The notes under the pieces: generated by a model
The model's input: only the letters and a program-made list of their open reading frames with translations
Database searches by the model: none
Told to the model about the DNA's origin: nothing
DNA from: an uncultured Collinsella sp.
GTDB taxonomy: Bacteria > Actinomycetota > Coriobacteriia > Coriobacteriales > Coriobacteriaceae
Length of the DNA: 29,513 nt
Direction of reading: 5' to 3'
Assembly: GCA_902470835.1 (NCBI GenBank)
Contig: CABRHR010000013.1
Span: 1 to 29,513 of the forward strand
In this document: in pieces, positions 1 through 6,367 of the stretch
Layout: each line of letters starts with the position of its first letter
How positions within the stretch are numbered: the stretch's first letter is position 1
Translations under genes and position numbers: made by a program

Positions 1-47
1 CTACACTATCCTCTTCGTCGGCAGCGTCAGATGTGTATAAGAGACAG
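1..47. other. Nextera i5 sequencing adapter (non-genomic)
   Basis: The first 47 bases read as the tail of the Illumina i5 primer (CTACAC), the eight-base index TATCCTCT (known as S503/N503), and the Nextera read-1 adapter ending in the Tn5 mosaic end AGATGTGTATAAGAGACAG. Genomic sequence starts at 48. The same 47 bases occur inverted at the other end of the window, so this is untrimmed library adapter carried into the assembly and not a biological terminal repeat. Confidence 0.97.
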
Positions 48-619
48 TGGTCATAGAGCGTTTGCAGCTCATTTTCCGTCAAAAACGTTTTGAGATTTAC
101 GAATACGATTGTCTTTCTGCAGCCAGCGTCAAGAGCAAATGAAAGGAAATTAAGCAGATTATCAAGGAACGATTTATCTTCTTGAGGCGCTGCGCCAAAT
201 CCTAAAAACTTGAGGTAGCGCTTCAAATCCCATTCTAACCCAAACCCCAAATCGGCATTAAAGCCAAGGTTCAATCCGCCTAAACGCAGCTTTATTGCAC
301 GTTCAGCCTCTTCCACCTGCATACGCAGATCTTCGTCTTCTAGAAACTCACGCTCAACCTTCTTGGTGATTGCGGTCATAAATGCACGGTCATCCCATGG
401 AAGATTCAGCGCATCAGGCACTACCATCAGGGCACTGTCGGGCTTAATCTCCTCATCGTCTTTCCAAAGGGAGTAAGGTTCCATCGCCTGGCGCCCCAAT
501 CCGTTTTGCAAAGAAGTTACGATCCGCGCGAACAGAGCAGAGTTTTCGACTTGCAAAACCGATGTCTCCCCTGCTGTTAGCTCCACCGGGTGTTCAAGTC
601 CCGAAAACACGAGCCTCAT
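48..619 (-). CDS. csn2: Csn2, type II-A adaptation protein (3' end missing)
   Basis: Csn2 is the type II-A-specific adaptation protein. It forms a ring on double-stranded DNA ends and works with Cas1, Cas2 and Cas9 in spacer acquisition. Read leftwards from ATG at 617-619, the frame stays open for about 190 codons. It starts MRLVFSGLEHPVEL and carries the family's late segment IVFVNLKTFLTENELQTLYD. Csn2 proteins of this short class are usually about 220 residues, so roughly 30 C-terminal residues are missing. The frame then runs into adapter and would add the artefact peptide CLLYTSDAADE. The start overlaps the cas2 stop as ATGA, which indicates translational coupling. Identity is inferred from sequence character and from position as the fourth gene after cas9-cas1-cas2. 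Confidence 0.88.
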
Positions 620-951
620 AAAACCAGAAGCTCCTCCATCGTGTCTATCTCCTCATGGGTCTCACGGTTGCCCGTAATGTACTCCATGGTCGAAAACTGA
701 GACTCAGTCACGCGAAGGACCTGCACGAGGCCGGACGGCGGACGATGCTTCCTAAGTCTTTGTATCGCGCTTCCCGCCGCCCCATCATTAACAACAAGCT
801 TTGCATACACGGACTCCTGGAGCATAAGATAGCCATCTTTAAGAAGAAACTTGCGGAACACGCGGTAGTCTTTTCTTTGCGCAGGAGTATCGACGGGCAA
901 ATCAAAGAAGACGACAAGCCTCATATATCTGATCCTTTCCCCGATACTCAT
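616..951 (-). CDS. cas2: CRISPR-associated endoribonuclease-fold protein Cas2
   Basis: Cas2 is the structural partner of Cas1 in the Cas1-Cas2 integrase that inserts new spacers. The 111-residue product has the typical type II-A beginning RYMRLVVFFDLPVDT (beta strand 1 with the conserved Asp of the ferredoxin-like fold), then RKDYRVFRKFLLKDGYLMLQ and ESVYAKL. The length is normal for type II Cas2 (about 100-115). The ATG at 949-951 overlaps the cas1 stop as ATGA. A second ATG at 922-924 gives MRLVV and has a better ribosome binding site (GAAAGGA eight bases upstream), so the true product may be nine residues shorter. The 3' end overlaps csn2 by four bases. Confidence 0.95.
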   Translation of the reverse strand: MSIGERIRYMRLVVFFDLPVDTPAQRKDYRVFRKFLLKDGYLMLQESVYAKLVVNDGAAGSAIQRLRKHRPPSGLVQVLRVTESQFSTMEYITGNRETHEEIDTMEELLVL

Positions 952-1829
952 ACGACCTCGAACGACTCGATCTCATCTACTGACAGCTTCCGGTCAAGGG
1001 CCTTGAAGCAGTCAGTAACATACAGGGATATTACGGAGCCCACGCGATACGTGCCGCCTCGATACGCGATTCCTTGATTGAGCATGTCGACCAAAAGAAG
1101 CTTTATCTCCTTAGAGAATTCGCCGTCGAAGTTATCGAACACAATACGGTCTACAAGAGGCCTAAATGGCTCCATAAAATCACAGCTCAAGTTGAACTGG
1201 TTAAACTCATTTTTGTGGCAGATTCCCGCCTGCGTAAGGTATCCGCGCGCCGCGATCTCGCGATTGACGCTCGACAGCAGGATCGCATAGCCGTAATTGA
1301 AAGCAGCATTCAGAGGCGTATCGTCATCCCTCGAAAAGGACGGACCAAACAGGGAACTGAAATATAATCGGGCGGCATGGCCCTCGCGATTTGTTGTATC
1401 TCCGGAGCGCACCTCGGCAACAATACTCTTGAGCGTCTCACCCTGCTCCTCACGCGCACGGGCGTGGAGCACATCAGATTGATGCTTGATTTTGTCGCGC
1501 ACGATTCGTTGCCATACGCGCTTTTTGATCGGTTCGCCCCACTCAAGCTGTTCTGCAATACGTTTACTGGTGTTATGAGCCCCGTATAGCGGTAAATATT
1601 GCCCAATGGGGTCGCGCTTCTCGTCAGAGACGACAAACGCGACCTTTGCCTTGGCAAGCTCCGAGAGCAGATAAGCGCTTATGAACACCTGGTTGGTCTG
1701 AAGGACGACCGACGAAATCTCGGAAAGGTGCACTTTCGCCGTATCGTCCTCCCGGCGGACAACCATGTATCCACCCTTGTACTGCAGTTTGCAAGGACTA
1801 GAAATGACGATATTCCTAAAGCCCGACAC
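948..1829 (-). CDS. cas1: CRISPR-associated integrase Cas1 (type II)
   Basis: Cas1 is the metal-dependent integrase that joins prespacers to the leader-proximal repeat. The product is 293 residues, normal for type II Cas1. The N-terminal beta domain carries the SEISSVVLQTNQVFIS segment. The alpha domain shows the metal ligands expected for the family: a Glu in NREGHAARLYF, a His in GICHKNEFNQFNLSCDF, and acidic residues in the following FMEPFRPLVDRIV. The start overlaps the end of cas9 by 14 bases and the stop overlaps cas2 by four, so the genes are read as one operon. Nothing looks damaged. Confidence 0.97.
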   Translation of the reverse strand: MSGFRNIVISSPCKLQYKGGYMVVRREDDTAKVHLSEISSVVLQTNQVFISAYLLSELAKAKVAFVVSDEKRDPIGQYLPLYGAHNTSKRIAEQLEWGEPIKKRVWQRIVRDKIKHQSDVLHARAREEQGETLKSIVAEVRSGDTTNREGHAARLYFSSLFGPSFSRDDDTPLNAAFNYGYAILLSSVNREIAARGYLTQAGICHKNEFNQFNLSCDFMEPFRPLVDRIVFDNFDGEFSKEIKLLLVDMLNQGIAYRGGTYRVGSVISLYVTDCFKALDRKLSVDEIESFEVV

Positions 1830-4800
1830 GGGTCCTTCTCTCGAACATGCCTGTTACTGATTGGTCAATGATTACAAGGCCCTCAGGGACTTTATTGCGT
1901 GCAGGGCGGAGCCTTCCGGCTGCCTTTCCTCCTCCAAGCGCCTTGATGTCAATCGGCACAGACTTTTTATTGCCCACACACAGCCTGATCAACTTAATCA
2001 ATAGGTCTTTTTGCTGTGCCACGCCGAGCGCGCTAAACGTCTCATACTTATCTTCAAGACCCAAATCACTCGCCAGCATAGGGCATTCAGATTTCTCCAG
2101 CGAACGAGCGACAGCCCGATAAACGAACAGGTTCGTATCCGCATCAAAAAAACCTTCTCGGCAGACGCGGGAGATCTTCAGGAGTTCTTCCTGTGAGAAG
2201 GCCAGCTGAGACGCCGACTTCATTTCCTCTTCAGCATTTACGCACAGTCGACTTCCAGCTATTTCCACAAGCTGCCATTTCAACAGCCTCGGAATAACAA
2301 TCCTTGTAAATACGCACGAAGTACCGGACGCCAGCTCTCGACAATAGTCTTCAAAAGCTACTGGATCGCTCTCCAGTTCTTTCATCTTGTAGACTGGCAT
2401 CATTGCCATCTTCAAAACAGGCTTCGTCTTCTTATCCCTAACTTCGTAAATAAAGAAATACGCTGCGCTCTTGCTGTCGTACCCGCCGTAAAGCAAGGGG
2501 TCGAGTCCTTTTTTAATCTCAATCTTCGGCGCTTTCCTTTTAGAGATAGGATTGGCGTTCCAGTACGCCCCCGTATCCACATACGGCATCCTCGAGATGT
2601 AGCACTGGCGATAGTTGAGCGCACGGCGAATGCCCTCGACCTCTGCCGCTGCATTCCAGCCGTCCGGAAGATACTTTCCCCTATAACGTTTGACCTCGTC
2701 GTCCTCGGCCCAGGCATCGTCAAAGACCTCACCCGTCTCGGGGTCAAAACCCGCAGTCATAAAGCTATTAACGACAAATCCGGCAGATCCAGGCATGCGA
2801 TGGGTTTTCTTAAACAGCTCGGACTGCTCGCGCACGTATTTCTTAATCACATGCGAGTAGCCGATGGGGTTCTCGTACATACCGGGATGGCGCATCTGAA
2901 TAAACAGCCCCAAACGGCATGCCAGATAGGCATCGTGCGCATGATGGAAATCGTTGGCTTCGCGGCATTTAACAAGGCCTGCTGCCTCACGAAGGTTGTG
3001 CGATACGCTCGCCTTTACAGGAACGATCTTAGTTCCCTCATCGGCATAACGCGCCTCAAGCAACGCCTGCGCCATCTTAACCATCTGGCTCGTCTCAACG
3101 AGCTGACGCGCGACGAATCCCTTCATGGCGTTCTCATTTATGGAAGAGCGCAGCAAGTTGCGGTACTTTTTATCGCCAATGAGCTTCGCTCGGTGCAGCT
3201 GCTTCCACGTTTCGCCCATCTTCCAGCGAATGCCCTTATCGATCAAAAGCTGGTCGGTCTTGTGCTGATTCTCCTCGCGGTACACCAGCGCCTTATTCTC
3301 CAGGCTGTCGTCCTTAATGTAGGCGCGCGGAATGATATGGTCGACCTCGTACTCGCCCGAGCCCGCCATAAGCTTATTGAGGTCGATGGCGCGACCGGAA
3401 TACAGGCACTTTCCGTTCTGCATCAAATAGAGGGTCAGGCGCTCGTCAAGATCTGCATTGGTTGCCTTGAGTTCCTTGAAATCGTCCATAACTGCCAGGT
3501 CGCCGCCCTCGGCCTTAAACGCCTTGAGAGCGTCCTCGATGGTGTCCCAGCGCTTCGTAGTCCGCTTGCCTTTCTTCTTTTCGTCCTCGTCGCGAGTCAC
3601 CTCAACAAAAACGTTAGCCGGCGCATGCCCCGCAATCTTTGCGATTTCGTCAACAATGCGAATCGCTTGATTCAGGCTGCGACGAATCGCCGGAGATCCG
3701 GGGAGCTCATTTACGCCTAGAGATTTCTCATGTTCGGCATAGTATTTGCGATTGTGTTCATCCACTTTTTCCTGGAAGCCCAGCGTGTTGTCGTGGAGAA
3801 TCTCCATCATCACCATGGTCTCGCCCAAGCGACGCTCAGAACTGGGGTTTCCCTCTCGCAGCACGTCCATGATGCTCATAGAGCGACCGACTTGCGTATC
3901 AATCCTAATACCCGTCAGGAATTTCTCCGACAGACGTCCCCAGCCAGTCAGTCGCTTTTTGCAAATCTTCTTAATCTGCTCGGCATCGAGCATTCCGTTG
4001 CCACTGGGACCGAACTCATCCTGCAGTTTTTCCTTAAGGATCGAGCGGTCCTCGAACAACGTGTTCCAAAGAATGATCTTCTCGATAACTGGATACTCGG
4101 CGCGGCTCAACTCGTCCACGCCAAAGATGTCTTTGGCAAAGAAGATGTACGAGCCCATCTTCGATTCAAGACCGCTCTCACCCTGGCCGCCGCGGACAAC
4201 CGGATTTGTCGCGTCGCCCTCTTTTACAAGCCAGTCGGCAATCATCTTGTAAGTAATGCAACGCTTTTTATGGAATAGCTCATGGACAATGCCCTCGCGC
4301 TGCGCGGCATCCAAGCGTTGCCAATCGTCACCATCTTCAGACCAGCGAACGCCATTGAGTTCATTCAGAACGCAGAACTCCTCGTAGAGCAGAGACTGCT
4401 TGGGAAGCACCTTTTCACCAGCAAGATAAGTGCAATCACCCGTCATGCGCAGGATAAAGTTCTCGGCGCTCTTGTTCTTATCGATTACGGTATCCCAGTT
4501 CCAAGGCGTGATTGTCGCTTCTTCCATGCCGGGCTTGCGCTCGGACCATTGGAATCGGTGGTTGCCGTGTTTGTCCTTGGCCGCATTTTTAGGCGTCAGC
4601 GGTCCAACATAGTACGGGATACGGAACGTGACCAGGCTCTCGATCTTCGAAGCCTCGTCCTTGAGGAACAGATAGAAGCGGCCCTGGTTTTTGAGAATAG
4701 CCTGCAGCTCCTCAAGATGCAGCTGATAGTAGATGGCACCGTTATCACTCGTCTTAAGGCGACGCAAAAAGCGCTGTTTGTCGAATGCGTCCATCATGGC

Positions 4801-6006
4801 GATATAGCGTTCATCCGTCTCCGCGCCCGTTCCCGCAAAGAGCTTCTTTACGGATTTAGCGAAGTCATCATAGGACAGTTTATGCAGGTCATATGCGGTA
4901 TAGCCTTGGGCCTTTGAGGCATCGTAGTCGCGCGAAGGATCATCACCATTCGAATCATGATAGGTTGCCCCGCGGAAGAAAGACTCATATGAGTTAAGAG
5001 CATATTTGCGGACCAAGAGCTTAAGCAGAGCAAGGTCTTCTGCGTATTGCTCGTATTTCTTGATCATGTTGATCGAAATAGTTTGGCCTTCTGCATATGA
5101 CAAAAGCCCCTGCAAAACATAAGCAGAATATACCCCGCAGACAGACTCAAGAAGCTCGACGCAATCGTCGGGGCATGCAGCTTGCAGTGTCTCGAGTTTC
5201 TCGTCGTCAGAAAGCGCGAGCTTAGTTGCCTCGCACTCAAACTCGCCAAACACATCTTTGAACTCGCACTGGAGACCAACGACAGCGTTCGACAAAGCCT
5301 TCGCCAGCTTTTTATTCGCGGTTGCATCTCCGGTGTCAACTTTTACGAGTGCCTGAATGTCTTTTGCCTTTTGCGAGCGAGAAGATCGCTCGTCAGCCAA
5401 GATCTTCGCTACAGAGAGTTCATCAAGTTTCACGAACTCATATTCCCTCGATTCGCACCATGCCTTCAAAGCACCATTGAGATTCTTAAGGACATCAGAT
5501 GTCTTTGCTGTCTTTGCCGTCAGTTTCTCTCCTTGGCGCAAGAAGTTACCGCGATGCTTAACGATGTTATGAATCGCAAGGTACACCAAGCGGAGATCTG
5601 CCTGCTCATCGCTTTCTATAAGGTAGGCGCGAAGATGGTAGATGGTTGGGAAACGATCGTAGTAATCGGCTTTCGTAAAGTCCTTGGTAAAGATCGGGTC
5701 GCCTTCGATGGTTCGCGACTGGTTGAGCCGCATGAAAAAGCCCGGATCAACTTCGTTCATTGCGGGCTCAAACAGTTTTTGCAATAGATCCAAGCGCCAA
5801 CGACGCCGCACATAGCGACGACGCTGACCGCGATGGACACGAGCCTCAGAAGCCGGCTGTGCGGCATCGAACAGACGACTGCCCCAGGTAGGCTGCTTCT
5901 TAAAATGCAGGAGCTTGCCATGCTCGTCCGCAACCGCCCAACCCACGGAGTTGGTGCCCATGTCTAGACCGATGCTGTACTCACCCGAGTAGTTTCTTAG
6001 ATTCAT
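1816..6006 (-). CDS. cas9: CRISPR-associated endonuclease Cas9 (type II-A)
   Basis: Cas9 is the RNA-guided nuclease that cuts target DNA with its RuvC and HNH domains. The product has 1396 residues. RuvC-I has D15 in SIGLDMGTNSVGWAV. The arginine-rich bridge helix lies at about 56-80, followed by a recognition lobe. RuvC-II has E802 in VFVEVTRDE. HNH has D889-H890 in YEVDHIIPRAYIKDDSLENK, plus N913. RuvC-III has H1022 and D1025 in NDFHHAHDAYL. All positions matching S. pyogenes D10, E762, H840, N863, H983 and D986 are present, so the enzyme should be active. The PAM-interacting end has R1365 and R1367 in register with S. pyogenes R1333 and R1335. AAAGGG lies nine bases before the ATG. The gene is richer in A and T than the housekeeping genes to its right, which suggests transfer. 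Confidence 0.98.
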   Translation of the reverse strand: MNLRNYSGEYSIGLDMGTNSVGWAVADEHGKLLHFKKQPTWGSRLFDAAQPASEARVHRGQRRRYVRRRWRLDLLQKLFEPAMNEVDPGFFMRLNQSRTIEGDPIFTKDFTKADYYDRFPTIYHLRAYLIESDEQADLRLVYLAIHNIVKHRGNFLRQGEKLTAKTAKTSDVLKNLNGALKAWCESREYEFVKLDELSVAKILADERSSRSQKAKDIQALVKVDTGDATANKKLAKALSNAVVGLQCEFKDVFGEFECEATKLALSDDEKLETLQAACPDDCVELLESVCGVYSAYVLQGLLSYAEGQTISINMIKKYEQYAEDLALLKLLVRKYALNSYESFFRGATYHDSNGDDPSRDYDASKAQGYTAYDLHKLSYDDFAKSVKKLFAGTGAETDERYIAMMDAFDKQRFLRRLKTSDNGAIYYQLHLEELQAILKNQGRFYLFLKDEASKIESLVTFRIPYYVGPLTPKNAAKDKHGNHRFQWSERKPGMEEATITPWNWDTVIDKNKSAENFILRMTGDCTYLAGEKVLPKQSLLYEEFCVLNELNGVRWSEDGDDWQRLDAAQREGIVHELFHKKRCITYKMIADWLVKEGDATNPVVRGGQGESGLESKMGSYIFFAKDIFGVDELSRAEYPVIEKIILWNTLFEDRSILKEKLQDEFGPSGNGMLDAEQIKKICKKRLTGWGRLSEKFLTGIRIDTQVGRSMSIMDVLREGNPSSERRLGETMVMMEILHDNTLGFQEKVDEHNRKYYAEHEKSLGVNELPGSPAIRRSLNQAIRIVDEIAKIAGHAPANVFVEVTRDEDEKKKGKRTTKRWDTIEDALKAFKAEGGDLAVMDDFKELKATNADLDERLTLYLMQNGKCLYSGRAIDLNKLMAGSGEYEVDHIIPRAYIKDDSLENKALVYREENQHKTDQLLIDKGIRWKMGETWKQLHRAKLIGDKKYRNLLRSSINENAMKGFVARQLVETSQMVKMAQALLEARYADEGTKIVPVKASVSHNLREAAGLVKCREANDFHHAHDAYLACRLGLFIQMRHPGMYENPIGYSHVIKKYVREQSELFKKTHRMPGSAGFVVNSFMTAGFDPETGEVFDDAWAEDDEVKRYRGKYLPDGWNAAAEVEGIRRALNYRQCYISRMPYVDTGAYWNANPISKRKAPKIEIKKGLDPLLYGGYDSKSAAYFFIYEVRDKKTKPVLKMAMMPVYKMKELESDPVAFEDYCRELASGTSCVFTRIVIPRLLKWQLVEIAGSRLCVNAEEEMKSASQLAFSQEELLKISRVCREGFFDADTNLFVYRAVARSLEKSECPMLASDLGLEDKYETFSALGVAQQKDLLIKLIRLCVGNKKSVPIDIKALGGGKAAGRLRPARNKVPEGLVIIDQSVTGMFERRTRVGL

Positions 6007-6007
6007 A

Positions 6008-6037
6008 TAGACCAGCCCTTTCGCGCTGTGCTACAGT
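6008..6037 (+). promoter_or_regulatory. candidate tracrRNA promoter
   Basis: On the + strand TAGACC (6008-6013) is followed after 18 bases by TACAGT (6032-6037), which is preceded by TGC as an extended -10. Both hexamers match the sigma-70 consensus at four of six positions. Transcription would start near 6044, at the left edge of the predicted anti-repeat. The site sits between the cas9 start codon and the tracrRNA. The assignment rests on motif and position only. Confidence 0.35.
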
Positions 6038-6047
6038 TGCCTTGTCG

Positions 6048-6077
6048 ATTACCAGTTACATCGACACTGCGAGTCAA
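6048..6077 (-). promoter_or_regulatory. candidate cas9 operon promoter inside the anti-repeat
   Basis: Read leftwards, TTGACT (6072-6077, five of six to the -35 consensus) is followed after 18 bases by GGTAAT (6048-6053, four of six to -10). This would place the start about 35 bases before the cas9 ATG. The whole site lies within the sequence that encodes the tracrRNA anti-repeat on the other strand. TTGACT may instead be present only because the repeat needs it. Confidence 0.28.
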
Positions 6078-6140
6078 AATACGGCTATGCCAAAAATGCC
6101 TTCTTCGGAGGGCGTCCCGTAGGGGACAATTTGACTTGCC

Positions 6141-6171
6141 AGAGGGGTTCCGTTTGGAACCCCTCTTTTTT
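6141..6171 (+). terminator. intrinsic terminator of the tracrRNA
   Basis: AGAGGGGTTCC (6141-6151), loop GTTT, and GGAACCCCTCT (6156-6166) form a perfect 11-pair stem, followed by five further T (6167-6171). There is no T-run on the opposite strand, so it terminates + strand transcription. Confidence 0.93.
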
Positions 6172-6287
6172 GATACTACTACCGCGAGCGGACACTTTTT
6201 AATAGCTATCGGCAAGCGTAATGTTGTTCAGTGCCAACGCTCCGAGCAGGGGCATTTAATGAAGTGCCCGGCACTTCCCCGCAATAC

Positions 6288-6330
6288 AAAAACGGGGCAG
6301 CCCGCACTCCTGCGAGCCACCCCTTGCCCC
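6288..6330 (-). terminator. intrinsic terminator of the zinc-ribbon gene
   Basis: Read leftwards, GGGGCA (from 6330) pairs with TGCCCC (ending at 6294). Within it a second stem GCTCGCA/TGCGGGC closes a GGAG loop, and a run of five T follows (6292-6288). It lies 38 bases beyond the stop of the leftward gene at 6368. A further perfect inverted repeat, GAAGTGC-CCG-GCACTTC, follows at 6261-6277 without a T-run. Together with the tracrRNA these sites fill the 360-base gap between cas9 and the zinc-ribbon gene; nothing else is seen there. Confidence 0.72.
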
Positions 6331-6367
6331 TGGCTATCGCGCCGTCATGTCAACCGGCACCGCTCCC

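Larger units (their letters stand above)
6044..6171 (+). ncRNA. tracrRNA of the type II-A system
   Basis: The tracrRNA pairs with crRNA repeats, guides RNase III processing and is bound by Cas9. No array is present for direct pairing, so the call rests on structure. GCGAGTCAAAATACGGC at 6069-6085 closely resembles the S. pyogenes lower-stem/nexus start (GCAAGTTAAAATAAGGC). It is followed by the nexus hairpin GGC-TAT-GCC (6083-6091), a six-pair stem closed by a UUCG tetraloop (6098-6113), a five-pair GTCCC/GGGAC stem (6114-6127), and a perfect terminator. The anti-repeat lies at about 6044-6080, and the matching repeat should begin close to GTTTTGACTCGCAGTG. Placement upstream of cas9 on the opposite strand matches S. 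pyogenes. The 5' end is estimated from the candidate promoter. Confidence 0.82.

Noticed and set aside
6044..6171. A natural single guide RNA like the S. pyogenes long tracrRNA
   Set aside because: The upstream part carries no segment complementary to the lower anti-repeat stem (GACTCGC) and no obvious guide for the cas9 promoter.
6003..6215. Small leftward frame (70 codons) before cas9
   Set aside because: It runs through the tracrRNA hairpins and terminator, so the structure explains the sequence better than coding does.
48..6367. A CRISPR array inside the window
   Set aside because: No tandem direct repeats with regular spacers are visible; the array is presumably past the left edge.
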